Source: Lysobacteraceae bacterium
Lineage (GTDB): Bacteria > Pseudomonadota > Gammaproteobacteria > Xanthomonadales > Xanthomonadaceae
NCBI GenBank assembly: GCA_004297225.1
Contig: SCUI01000010.1
Coordinates: forward strand, 558,001-622,000
Length of the DNA: 64,000 bases
Reading direction: 5' to 3'
Shown here: piece by piece, positions 55,961-64,000 of the stretch
How positions within the stretch are numbered: position 1 is the stretch's first letter
How the letters are laid out: every line of letters begins with the position of its first letter
Made by a program: the position numbers and the translations under genes
The notes under the pieces: generated by a model
What the model was told of the DNA's origin: nothing
Database searches by the model: none
What the model saw: only the letters and a program-made list of their open reading frames with translations

Positions 55961-57739
55961 ATGTCCGCTCTCGATTGGCAGGGATGGCTCACGATCGGCA
56001 TCGTGCTGGCAACGCTGGCGCTGCTGCTGTGGGAGCGCTTCACCCCGGACAAGGTGCTGCTGGGGTCCGTGGCCGTGCTCATCGGCACCGGGATCCTCCG
56101 CCCGGCCGAGGCGCTGGCCGGGTTCTGGAACCCGGGCGTGCTGACCGTGGCGGTGCTGTTCGTGCTGGTGGCGGCACTGAAGTCGACCGGCGCGATCCGC
56201 TGGGTCGGCGACTGGGTGCTGGGGCGGCCGCGCGGCGAATGGCGGGCGCAGGCGCGGCTGGTGACGATCACCTCGCCGCTGTCCGCGTTCATCAACAACA
56301 CGCCGATCGTGGCGATGCTCACCTCCGCGATCGAGCACTGGAGCACGCGCAGCGGCATCGCCCCGTCCAAGCTGCTGCTGCCGATGAACTACGCCACCAT
56401 CCTGGGCGGCATGTGCACCCTGGTCGGGACCAGCACCAACCTGATCGTGGCCGGCCTGGTGCTGCGCCAGGGCGAGATCGAGCCGCTGGAGATGTTCGAC
56501 CCGCTCGGCGTCGGCGCCGCGGCCGCGGTGGCGGGCGGCCTCTACCTGCTCGTCGCCAGCCGCTGGCTGCTGCCGGAGCGGCGCTCGGCGATGCAGCAGG
56601 CCGGCGACCTGCGCGAATACGTGGTCGAGATGCTGGTCGAGGAGGGTGGCCCCGTCGCCGGGCACAGCATCGGCGAGGCGCGGCTGCGGCAGCTGGCCGG
56701 CTCGTTCCTGGTCGAGCTGGTGCGCGATGGCGAACTGCATTCGGCGGTGCCGCCCACCGAGGTGCTGCGTGGTGGCGACCGCCTGGTGTTCGTCGGCGCC
56801 ACCGACGCGGTGCGCGAACTGCGCCGCGTCCCCGGGCTGCGCCCGGCCAACGACCAGGTATTCAAGATCGACGATGCCGGCGGCCAGCGCACGCTGGTGG
56901 AAGTCGTGCTGTCCTCGTTCTCGCCGGCGGTCGGCCGCACCCTGGTGCAGTCGGCGTTCCGCAGCCACTACAACGCGGCGGTGATCGCGGTCGCGCGCCG
57001 CGGCGAGCGCCTGCCGCGCAAGCCGGGCGAAGTGGTGATGCAGGCCGGCGACACGCTGCTGCTGGAAACCGACGCCGGTTTCGCCCGCCGCCACGTCGGC
57101 AGCGCGGATTTCCTGCTGGTGAACGAGGTGGACGGCGCGCCGCGCGTGGACCGCCCGCGCGCGCTGGTGGCACTGGGCGTGATCGCGTTGATGATCCTGG
57201 CCAACACCGTGCTCGGCGTGGACATCCTGGTCTCGGCGCTGGTGGCGGCGCTGCTGGTGCTGCTGGCGCGTTGCGTGCACGTGGCCGAGCTGCGCCGCAG
57301 CGTGGACCTGCGCCTGATCGTGGTGATCGCCTGCTCGTTCGCGCTGGGCGCGGCCCTGGAGCAAAGCGGGGTGGCGGCGCTGGCGGCGGCGCAGCTGGGC
57401 GCGCTGGCCGGTGGCGATCCGTTCCGGACGCTGGTGCTGGTCTACATCGCGGCGGTGGTGTTCACGGAACTCGTCACCAACAATGCCGCCGCGGTGCTGG
57501 TGTTCCCGATCGCGGTGTCGGCCGCGGCGACCGTGGGCGCGGATCCGATGCCGTTCGTCATCGCCACGATGATGGGCGCCTCGGCCGGGTTCATCACCCC
57601 GATCGGCTACCAGACCAACCTGATGGTCTATGGCCCCGGCGGCTACCGGTTCACCGACTACGTCCGCTTCGGATTGCCGCTTTCGCTGGTGGTGGGCGCG
57701 GCCGTGCTCACCGCGATCCCGCTGTTCTGGGCGTTCTGA
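55961..57739 (+). CDS. SLC13-type permease with TrkA-C domains
   Basis: The 592-residue protein has about ten membrane segments in two halves, each with an SNT-like motif (SPLSAFINNTPIVAM, TELVTNNAAAVLVFP), and two TrkA-C regulatory domains in the middle (about 210-390). SLC13 relatives move sulfate, phosphate or dicarboxylates. The next genes are cysD and cysNC, so sulfate is likely. A -10 (TAAACT) at 55930 and AGGGG before ATG 55961 are visible. Confidence 0.85.
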   Translation: MSALDWQGWLTIGIVLATLALLLWERFTPDKVLLGSVAVLIGTGILRPAEALAGFWNPGVLTVAVLFVLVAALKSTGAIRWVGDWVLGRPRGEWRAQARLVTITSPLSAFINNTPIVAMLTSAIEHWSTRSGIAPSKLLLPMNYATILGGMCTLVGTSTNLIVAGLVLRQGEIEPLEMFDPLGVGAAAAVAGGLYLLVASRWLLPERRSAMQQAGDLREYVVEMLVEEGGPVAGHSIGEARLRQLAGSFLVELVRDGELHSAVPPTEVLRGGDRLVFVGATDAVRELRRVPGLRPANDQVFKIDDAGGQRTLVEVVLSSFSPAVGRTLVQSAFRSHYNAAVIAVARRGERLPRKPGEVVMQAGDTLLLETDAGFARRHVGSADFLLVNEVDGAPRVDRPRALVALGVIALMILANTVLGVDILVSALVAALLVLLARCVHVAELRRSVDLRLIVVIACSFALGAALEQSGVAALAAAQLGALAGGDPFRTLVLVYIAAVVFTELVTNNAAAVLVFPIAVSAAATVGADPMPFVIATMMGASAGFITPIGYQTNLMVYGPGGYRFTDYVRFGLPLSLVVGAAVLTAIPLFWAF

Positions 57740-57753
57740 GGCCGGTCGGTGGC

Positions 57754-57759
57754 TAGAAT
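57754..57759 (+). promoter_or_regulatory. -10 element upstream of cysD
   Basis: TAGAAT lies 48 bases before the cysD start. No clear -35 is present; an activator such as CysB could compensate, but no site was identified. Confidence 0.35.
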
Positions 57760-57807
57760 GACGTCCAACCCATCACCAACCGGCAGCCACGAGAGGATCC
57801 CCGCGCA

Positions 57808-58722
57808 GTGACCCCCGAGCCGAAGATGCTTTCGCACCTGGACCGCCTGGAAGCCGAGAGCATCCACATCCTGCGTGAAGTCGCCGCGGAGTTCCGCAAC
57901 CCGGTGATGATGTACTCGGTCGGCAAGGACAGCTCGGTGCTGCTGCACCTGCTGGTCAAGGCGTTCCATCCGGCGCGGCCGCCGATCCCGCTGCTGCACG
58001 TGGACACGACGTGGAAGTTCCGCGAGATGATCGCCTTCCGCGACCGCCGCGCCACGGAGACCGGAGTCGAGCTGCGCACCTGGACCAATCCGGACGGCCT
58101 GGCGCAGGGGATCGGCCCGGTGACCCACGGCGCCACCGTGCACACCGACGTGATGAAGACCCAGGCGCTGAAGCAGGCGCTGGACAAGTGGCAGTTCGAC
58201 GCCGCGATCGGCGGCGCGCGCCGCGACGAGGAGAAGTCGCGCGCGAAGGAACGGATCTTTTCGTTCCGCAACGCGCAGCACCGCTGGGACCCGAAGAACC
58301 AGCGCCCGGAGCTGTGGGACCTGTACAACGCCCGCATCCACAAGGGCGAATCGGTGCGCGTGTTCCCGATCTCCAACTGGACCGAACTCGACGTGTGGCT
58401 GTACATCTTCCGCGAGAAGATCGAGGTGCCGTCGCTGTATTTCGCGGCCGAGCGGCCGGTGGTGGAGCGCGATGGCGCGCTGATCATGGTCGACGACGAT
58501 CGCCTGCCGCTTCGTGAAGGCGAACAGCCGATGCGGAAGAAGGTGCGATTCCGCACGCTCGGCTGCTATCCGCTCACCGGCGCGATCGAGTCCGAGGCCG
58601 ACACGCTGGAGAAGATCATCGCCGAGATGCTGGTGGCCACCACCTCCGAGCGCCAGGGCCGGGTGATCGACCAGGATCCGTCGGCTTCGATGGAGAAGAA
58701 GAAGCAGGAGGGCTACTTCTGA
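57808..58722 (+). CDS. cysD: Sulfate adenylyltransferase subunit 2
   Basis: CysD makes APS from sulfate and ATP, with CysN. The 304-residue PP-loop protein shows [32 protein letters not shown] (PP loop), [12 protein letters not shown] and [18 protein letters not shown]. The GTG at 57808 gives the longer start; ATG 57826 is possible. It overlaps cysNC by one base. Confidence 0.97.
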   Translation: MTPEPKMLSHLDRLEAESIHILREVAAEFRNPVMMYSVGKDSSVLLHLLVKAFHPARPPIPLLHVDTTWKFREMIAFRDRRATETGVELRTWTNPDGLAQGIGPVTHGATVHTDVMKTQALKQALDKWQFDAAIGGARRDEEKSRAKERIFSFRNAQHRWDPKNQRPELWDLYNARIHKGESVRVFPISNWTELDVWLYIFREKIEVPSLYFAAERPVVERDGALIMVDDDRLPLREGEQPMRKKVRFRTLGCYPLTGAIESEADTLEKIIAEMLVATTSERQGRVIDQDPSASMEKKKQEGYF

Positions 58723-60623
58723 TGAACGACCTGGCCCACGCCGACGCAGCCCGCGCGCAGGTCGCCGCCTACCTGCAGCAGCACGAGACCAAGGACCTGC
58801 TGCGCTTCATCACCTGCGGCAGCGTCGACGACGGCAAGAGCACGCTGATCGGGCGCCTGCTGCACGACACCCGCCTGCTGCTCGACGACCAGCTGTCGGC
58901 GCTGGAGTCGGACAGCAAGCGCCATGGCACCCAGAACGGCGAGATCGATTTCGCGCTGCTGGTGGATGGCCTTGCCGCGGAGCGCGAGCAGGGCATCACC
59001 ATCGACGTCGCCTACCGTTTCTTCGGTACCGACAAGCGCAAGTTCATCGTCGCCGACTGCCCCGGGCACGAGCAGTACACCCGCAACATGGCCACCGGCG
59101 CCTCCACGGCCGACCTCGCGGTGGTGCTGGTGGATGCGCGCAAGGGCCTGCTGACGCAAACCCGGCGCCACAGTTACATCGTTTCGTTGCTCGGGATCCG
59201 CCACGTGCTGCTGGCGGTGAACAAGATGGACCTGGTGGATTACGACGAACAGGTGTTCGACGACATCTGCGAGGGCTACCGCGCGCTGGCGGCGACGCTG
59301 GGCATCCCCCAGGTCACCTGCATCCCGGTCTCGGCACTGAAGGGCGACAACATGCTCGAGCGCTCGCCGGCAATGGCCTGGTACCAGGGCGAGTCGTTGC
59401 TGCAGCACCTGGAAAACGTGCAGGTGGACCGGCACCGGCGCGCGCTGGGCCTGCGCATGCCGGTGCAATGGGTGTGCCGCCCGGACCAGTCGTTCCGCGG
59501 CTTTGCCGGCAGCATCGTCGCCGGCACGGTCGCGCCGGGCGATGCGGTCACGGTGCTGCCTTCCGGCCAGCGCTCGCACGTGGCGCGGATCGTCACCGGC
59601 GACGGCGACCTCGCCAGCGCCGGCGCCGGCCAGGCGGTGGTGCTGACGCTGCGCGACGAGATCGATGCCAGCCGCGGCGACGTCATCGCTGCCGCGGCCG
59701 ATGCGCCGGAGATCTCCGACCAGTTCGCGGCGCACCTGCTGTGGCTGGGCGAGCAGCCGCTGCTGCCGGGCCGTCCCTACTGGCTGCGCATCGGCACCCG
59801 CACGGTCGGCGCGCAGGTCACCGAGATCAAGCACAAGGTCGACGTCAACACGCAGGAAGAACTTGCCGCCAAGAGCCTGGAGCTCAATGAGGTCGGCTAC
59901 TGCAACCTCTACCTCGACCAGCCGGTGCCGTTCGAGGCCTACGCCGACAACCGCCAGCTCGGCGGCTTCATCCTCATCGACCGCCAGACCAACGCTACCG
60001 TCGCCGCCGGCACGCTCGAGTTCGCGCTGCGTCGCGCCGGCAACATCCACTGGCAGCACCTGGAGGTGGACAAGGCCGCGCGCGCGCGGATCAAGCACCA
60101 GGTCCCGCGCTGCCTGTGGTTCACCGGCCTGTCCGGCGCCGGCAAGTCGACCGTCGCCAACATGGTCGAGAAACGGTTGCTGGCGATGGGCCACCACACC
60201 TACCTGCTCGATGGCGACAACGTGCGCCACGGCCTGAACAAGGACCTGGGCTTCACCGCGGAGGATCGCGTCGAGAACATCCGGCGCGTGGCGGAAGTCG
60301 CGAAGCTGATGGTGGACGCCGGCCTGATCGTGCTGGTCAGCTTCATCTCGCCGTTCCGCGCGGAGCGGCGGATGGCGCGCGAGCTGTTCGCCAACGGCGA
60401 GTTCCTCGAGGTGTTCGTGGACACGCCGCTGGAAGTGGCCGAGGCGCGCGACGTCAAGGGCCTGTACGCCAAGGCGCGCGCCGGCCAGCTGCAGAACTTC
60501 ACCGGCATCGATTCGCCGTACGAAGTGCCGGAGGCCGCGGACATCGTGCTCGAAACCCAGCGGCATGAGCCGGGCGAGCTGGCGGAAACGCTGGTCGCCG
60601 AACTGCTGCGCCCGGCCCGCTAG
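58722..60623 (+). CDS. cysNC: Bifunctional sulfate adenylyltransferase GTPase / APS kinase (CysN-CysC)
   Basis: The 633-residue protein has a CysN GTPase (P loop [15 protein letters not shown] near 33-47, [23 protein letters not shown]) and a C-terminal APS kinase from about 445 (P loop [46 protein letters not shown]). Together with CysD it produces PAPS, the donor for sulfate reduction and for the sulfotransferases in this window. The stop shares CTAG with the convergent methyltransferase gene. Confidence 0.97.
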   Translation: MNDLAHADAARAQVAAYLQQHETKDLLRFITCGSVDDGKSTLIGRLLHDTRLLLDDQLSALESDSKRHGTQNGEIDFALLVDGLAAEREQGITIDVAYRFFGTDKRKFIVADCPGHEQYTRNMATGASTADLAVVLVDARKGLLTQTRRHSYIVSLLGIRHVLLAVNKMDLVDYDEQVFDDICEGYRALAATLGIPQVTCIPVSALKGDNMLERSPAMAWYQGESLLQHLENVQVDRHRRALGLRMPVQWVCRPDQSFRGFAGSIVAGTVAPGDAVTVLPSGQRSHVARIVTGDGDLASAGAGQAVVLTLRDEIDASRGDVIAAAADAPEISDQFAAHLLWLGEQPLLPGRPYWLRIGTRTVGAQVTEIKHKVDVNTQEELAAKSLELNEVGYCNLYLDQPVPFEAYADNRQLGGFILIDRQTNATVAAGTLEFALRRAGNIHWQHLEVDKAARARIKHQVPRCLWFTGLSGAGKSTVANMVEKRLLAMGHHTYLLDGDNVRHGLNKDLGFTAEDRVENIRRVAEVAKLMVDAGLIVLVSFISPFRAERRMARELFANGEFLEVFVDTPLEVAEARDVKGLYAKARAGQLQNFTGIDSPYEVPEAADIVLETQRHEPGELAETLVAELLRPAR

Positions 60624-61450
60624 CGCAGGCGCGCGGCGACCACTGCGCTGGCGCCGAAGCCGATCGAGCGCCCGGCCGCGATCGCGCGGGCTTCCGCGGC
60701 CAGCAGGCGCTCGATCGCGCGCGTCACCGGGCCGTGCGCGGTGCCGTGCTCGACCTCGGCCGACAGCATCGCCCGCTTGCGTCCCGCGCCGAGCCGGTGG
60801 GGCAGGGCGCGGAACAGCCATTGCGGCAGCACCAGCGGCCGGAACGTGTAGCTGAAGTATTCGGTCTCGAAGAGCCCGGCCAGCAGCGCCTGCAGCGACG
60901 CCCGCGTATGCCGGCGGAAGTGGCCCGCCTCGACGTCGGCGCTGGACCACAGCCAGGCATGGCAGGGCACGGTCAGGTAGAGCATCCCCCCGGGCGCCAG
61001 CAACGGCGCGACATCCTCGATGAAACGCCGGTCCTGCTCGACGTGCTCGATCACGTCGAACAGGCCAAGCGCGCCGAAACTGCCCGGCCGGAAACCCGCC
61101 GCCTCGACCGTGGCGCAGGCGACGTGCGCGAGTCCCCGCCCCTGTCGCGCGTTGCGCGCGCCGACTGGGCCGGGTTCCAGCAGCATCACCTCGCGCCCGT
61201 CCGCCGCCAGCCGCTGGGCGACGTAGCCATTGCCACCGCCGATGTCGAGCAGCATCCCGGACCAGGGATGGTTCGCGACCACCGCAGAGATGCACTGGTT
61301 GCGGTGGCGGAACCAGAACGACTCGTCCTCGACCTGGAAGCAGCCGGCGTGGCCGGTGTCCGAATACGAGACCGCCGCCTGCCCGCTAGCGTAGTAGATG
61401 CCGTCCCCGCCGAGGCGCAGGCCCGTGCTGATGTCTTCGATCCGGGTCAT
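60620..61450 (-). CDS. Class I SAM-dependent methyltransferase
   Basis: The 276-residue protein has SAM motif [17 protein letters not shown] near 67-82, an acidic strand end, and [11 protein letters not shown]. The Cys/His-containing N-terminal segment ([10 protein letters not shown]) and a hydrophobic region near 205-215 are typical of enzymes of glycan clusters. Substrate unknown. It could methylate a glycan sugar. Confidence 0.82.
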   Translation of the reverse strand: MTRIEDISTGLRLGGDGIYYASGQAAVSYSDTGHAGCFQVEDESFWFRHRNQCISAVVANHPWSGMLLDIGGGNGYVAQRLAADGREVMLLEPGPVGARNARQGRGLAHVACATVEAAGFRPGSFGALGLFDVIEHVEQDRRFIEDVAPLLAPGGMLYLTVPCHAWLWSSADVEAGHFRRHTRASLQALLAGLFETEYFSYTFRPLVLPQWLFRALPHRLGAGRKRAMLSAEVEHGTAHGPVTRAIERLLAAEARAIAAGRSIGFGASAVVAARLR

Positions 61451-61513
61451 TCGTGTCCTCGCGGCATGCCGCCGCGCTAGACTTTACCTTCTCCTGGACG
61501 TGGGAACGATGCG

Positions 61514-62224
61514 ATGGCGGCAGGCAAGGTGTATCCGGACGCGGGCGCGGCCTTGCGCGGCGTCGTGGCGGACGGGCATACGCTCGCGGTGGGCGGCTTC
61601 GGTCTCTGCGGCATTCCCGAGGCGCTGATCGCGGCCTTGCGGGATTCGGGGGTGAGGGAACTCACCGTCATCTCCAACAACGCGGGCGTGGACGGTTTCG
61701 GCCTCGGCCAGCTGCTCGGCACGCGCCAGATCCGCAAGATGATTTCGTCCTACGTGGGCGAGAACAAGGAATTCGAACGCCAGTTCCTCGCCGGCGAACT
61801 CGAGCTCGAGTTCAACCCGCAGGGCACCCTGGCCGAGCGCCTGCGCGCCGGCGGCGCCGGGATCCCGGCGTTCTTCACCGCCACCGGCTACGGCACCGTG
61901 GTCGCCGAGGGCAAGGAAACCCGGGAGTTCAACGGCCGCATGTACGTGATGGAAACCGCGCTCACCGCCGACGTCGCGCTGGTCAAGGCGTGGAAGGCGG
62001 ACCACGCCGGCAACCTTGTGTTCCGCAAGACCGCGCGCAACTTCAACCCCGCCTGCGCGATGGCCGGCAAGGTCTGCATCGCCGAGGTGGAGGAGATCGT
62101 GGAGACCGGCGCGTTCGATCCCGACCAGGTGCACCTGCCCGGCATCTATGTCGATCGCATCGTCCTCAACGCGACGCCGGAAAAGCGCATCGAGCAACGC
62201 ACGATCCGCCAGGAGGCACGCTGA
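61514..62224 (+). CDS. scoA: 3-oxoacid CoA-transferase subunit A
   Basis: The 236-residue protein has [30 protein letters not shown] and the C-terminal [18 protein letters not shown] of SCOT-type subunit A. With subunit B it moves CoA between succinyl-CoA and acetoacetate. It overlaps the B gene (TGATG). Confidence 0.95.
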   Translation: MAAGKVYPDAGAALRGVVADGHTLAVGGFGLCGIPEALIAALRDSGVRELTVISNNAGVDGFGLGQLLGTRQIRKMISSYVGENKEFERQFLAGELELEFNPQGTLAERLRAGGAGIPAFFTATGYGTVVAEGKETREFNGRMYVMETALTADVALVKAWKADHAGNLVFRKTARNFNPACAMAGKVCIAEVEEIVETGAFDPDQVHLPGIYVDRIVLNATPEKRIEQRTIRQEAR

Positions 62225-62856
62225 TGGCCTGGACCCGTGAAGAAATGGCGCGCCGCGCGGCGCAGGAACTCACCGACGGCGCCTATGTGAACCTCGGTAT
62301 CGGCCTGCCGACGCTGGTAGCCAACCACATCCCCGAGGGCGTGGACGTGTGGCTGCAGAGCGAGAACGGCCTGCTCGGCATCGGCCCGTTCCCGACCGAG
62401 GCCGAGCTCGACGCGGACCTGATCAACGCCGGCAAGCAGACCGTCACCGCGCGCCCGGGCGCCAGCTACTTCGGCAGCCATGATTCGTTCGCGATGATCC
62501 GCGGCGGCCACATCGACCTGGCGATCCTGGGCGCGATGGAAGTCACCGACCGCGGCGACCTCGCCAACTGGATGGTCCCCGGCAAGATGGTCAAGGGCAT
62601 GGGCGGGGCGATGGACCTGGTCGCCGGGGTGCAGCGCGTGGTGGTGCTCATGGAGCACACGACCAGGCAGGGCGAGCCCAAGATCCTGCCGCAGTGCACG
62701 CTGCCGCTGACCGGTGTCGGCGTCGTCGACCGTATCATTACCGACCTGGGGGTGCTCGACGTCACGCCGGCAGGGCTGCGGCTCGTCGAACTGGCGCCGG
62801 GCGTGGACGAAGCTGAACTCCGGGCCAAGACCGGATGCGAGATTGGTCGCGAATAG
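62224..62856 (+). CDS. scoB: 3-oxoacid CoA-transferase subunit B
   Basis: The 210-residue protein has [12 protein letters not shown] and the catalytic Glu in [12 protein letters not shown], plus [14 protein letters not shown] and [14 protein letters not shown]. It completes the enzyme that activates acetoacetate. Any feed into acyl groups for the glycan is speculative. Confidence 0.96.
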   Translation: MAWTREEMARRAAQELTDGAYVNLGIGLPTLVANHIPEGVDVWLQSENGLLGIGPFPTEAELDADLINAGKQTVTARPGASYFGSHDSFAMIRGGHIDLAILGAMEVTDRGDLANWMVPGKMVKGMGGAMDLVAGVQRVVVLMEHTTRQGEPKILPQCTLPLTGVGVVDRIITDLGVLDVTPAGLRLVELAPGVDEAELRAKTGCEIGRE

Positions 62857-62936
62857 TGCTGGCGGAGGGGCCGCGAGGTTGTCGCGGCCGCGAAACCGGG
62901 GCACGATCCGGGGCACTTACGGGGGAGTGTGAAATC

Positions 62937-64000
62937 GTGGATTCAAGGATTCTTGCGGTAGTCGCGTCGATCGTGCTGCTGGCAGGCGCCTGCAGCGGCA
63001 GCCAGGCGCCGATGCCGGCCAGCACGGCCGCGGCCAGCCCGCTTGCAGGGTCGCCGGCCCTTGGAACGGGCATGGCTGGCCTGCCGGGGGTTGCCATCGC
63101 CGGCAGCCGCACGCAGCCGAGCCGGGCGGCGGCGGCGCCCGACCACGGCGAATTCGCCAGCTATCCCGGCGACGTCCGCCGCGTCACCGGCGCCTACACC
63201 TGGCACCGCGCGGCGTTCAGCGAGGCGCACGCGCGCAACGCCATCGACAGCGGCCACCTGCGCCTGACCACGCCGGACGGACGCCTGCTCGACGTCGTCT
63301 ACGACCGCCACGTGGAGCACGCCTCCGGCGACTGGACCTGGATCGGACACCTCGCCGGGCACGAGGGCGTGCAGACCGTCCTCACGATCGGGGCGGAAGC
63401 GGTGTTCGGCAGCATCGGCCAGGATGTCGGCCTGCCGTTGCGCCTGACCATGCGCGACGGTGCTGCCTGGCTGGTCGAAACCGACGCCGCAATGGTCGCG
63501 CGGATCGACAGCGAGGCGACGCGACCGAGCCGTCCCGACTTCCACGTGCCGGTGCAGCCGCGCGTCGCGCCACGCGGCGCCTCCGCGACGGCCATGCCTG
63601 CCGGCCGGACCGCCTCGGCGACCGCCAGCGCCAGCCCCACCGTCGACCTGCTGGTCGGCTACACCCCCGGCTTGCGCACCGCCTACGGCAGCGCCTCGGC
63701 CGTGCTCACGCGCATCAACAACCTCGTGGACCTCACCAACACCGCCTACGTGAACGGCGGCATCGTCGGCCGCGTACGCCTGGTGCATGCGATGGAGGTC
63801 AACTACACCGACACCAACGACAACGGCACCGCGCTCCAGGAAATGAGCGGATACGAATCCGGGGTCGGCGAGGTCCCGACGTCCCCGGCTTTCGCCGACC
63901 TGCGCGCGGCACGCGAAACCTATGGTGCGGACCTGGTCACCCTGCTCCGCGATTTCCGCGACCCCGAGCACGAGGGTTGCGGCATCGCCTGGCTGCTGGG
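62937..64000 (+). CDS. N-terminal part of a putative secreted zinc metalloprotease, cut by the window edge
   Basis: An open frame from GTG 62937 (GGGGGAG nine bases upstream) runs to the end of the window, at least 354 codons. The start encodes a lipoprotein-like signal (IVLLAGAC, Cys near 21). A propeptide-like region is followed by VDLLVGYTPGLRTAYGS, INNLVDLTNTAYVNGGI and ADLVTLLRDFRDPEHEGCG. This order matches the catalytic-domain start of bacterial reprolysin-like (M12) proteases; the zinc HExxH motif would lie beyond the edge. It could be a type II secretion substrate. Confidence 0.7.
   Translation, partial: MDSRILAVVASIVLLAGACSGSQAPMPASTAAASPLAGSPALGTGMAGLPGVAIAGSRTQPSRAAAAPDHGEFASYPGDVRRVTGAYTWHRAAFSEAHARNAIDSGHLRLTTPDGRLLDVVYDRHVEHASGDWTWIGHLAGHEGVQTVLTIGAEAVFGSIGQDVGLPLRLTMRDGAAWLVETDAAMVARIDSEATRPSRPDFHVPVQPRVAPRGASATAMPAGRTASATASASPTVDLLVGYTPGLRTAYGSASAVLTRINNLVDLTNTAYVNGGIVGRVRLVHAMEVNYTDTNDNGTALQEMSGYESGVGEVPTSPAFADLRAARETYGADLVTLLRDFRDPEHEGCGIAWLL

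Noticed and set aside
62943-63971. A 342-codon minus-strand ORF at the right end
   Set aside because: It is antisense to a frame with a signal peptide, a ribosome-binding site and protease-like segments.

Overview
This window is about 64 kb of high-GC DNA that reads as a chromosome segment of a gammaproteobacterium in the Xanthomonadaceae/Lysobacteraceae (Lysobacter, Luteimonas, Stenotrophomonas or Xanthomonas relatives). The clues are a Clp-type CRP regulator, an Xps-type type II secretion locus in the order E-F-G-H-I-J-K-L-M-N-D, and a variable O-antigen locus between metB and etfA, which is its known place in xanthomonads. The species cannot be fixed from sequence alone. Coding is dense, and many genes overlap by ATGA, GTGA or TGATG.

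Layout. 1-3967: an epimerase-like protein, a small purC operon on the minus strand, and rpe. 3968-6320: an AT-richer island between rpe and trpE. It carries two genes of unknown function, a class II tRNA of leucine type whose anticodon reads as TTA (an ochre suppressor), a probable C4-like phage antisense RNA, and the tail of an IS1595/ISXO2-type transposase followed by a 49-codon ORF. 6470-12181: the trp genes E, G, D, C with a possible Trp-rich leader, an inserted zinc-ribbon gene and a HAD hydrolase. 12166-22925: housekeeping genes (clp, speD, coq7, an Fe-S oxidoreductase, rplM-rpsI, tRNA-Gln, tyrA, tyrosine breakdown genes, pilU, ydcH).

23003-37847: cystathionine beta-synthase, the complete xps type II secretion operon with a lipoprotein secretin, then two tandem, probably highly expressed exported proteins with nearly identical C-termini. 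37925-55883: a surface glycan region. It holds a glycosyltransferase, a sulfotransferase and an acyltransferase, then metB, the Wzm/Wzt O-antigen exporter, a 1137-residue sulfotransferase/coiled-coil/double-glycosyltransferase protein, a GT-C-like membrane protein, and a minus-strand operon resembling an Arn/Gtr decoration pathway (WecB, ArnC-like GT2, GNAT-MaoC fusion, SMR-type flippase, DegT aminotransferase). This ends at etfBA.

55961-64000: an SLC13 permease, cysD and cysNC (sulfate activation to PAPS), a methyltransferase, a 3-oxoacid CoA-transferase pair, and the start of a putative secreted metalloprotease that runs off the window.

Two ideas tie the genes together. First, sulfate uptake and activation (SLC13, CysD, CysNC) could feed PAPS to the two sulfotransferases of the glycan locus, and the large fusion next to Wzt could be a chain-terminating enzyme with a built-in coiled-coil ruler. 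Second, the GNAT-MaoC fusion could make a hydroxyacyl-CoA and transfer it to a 4-amino sugar. Both are inferences from domain content and gene order.
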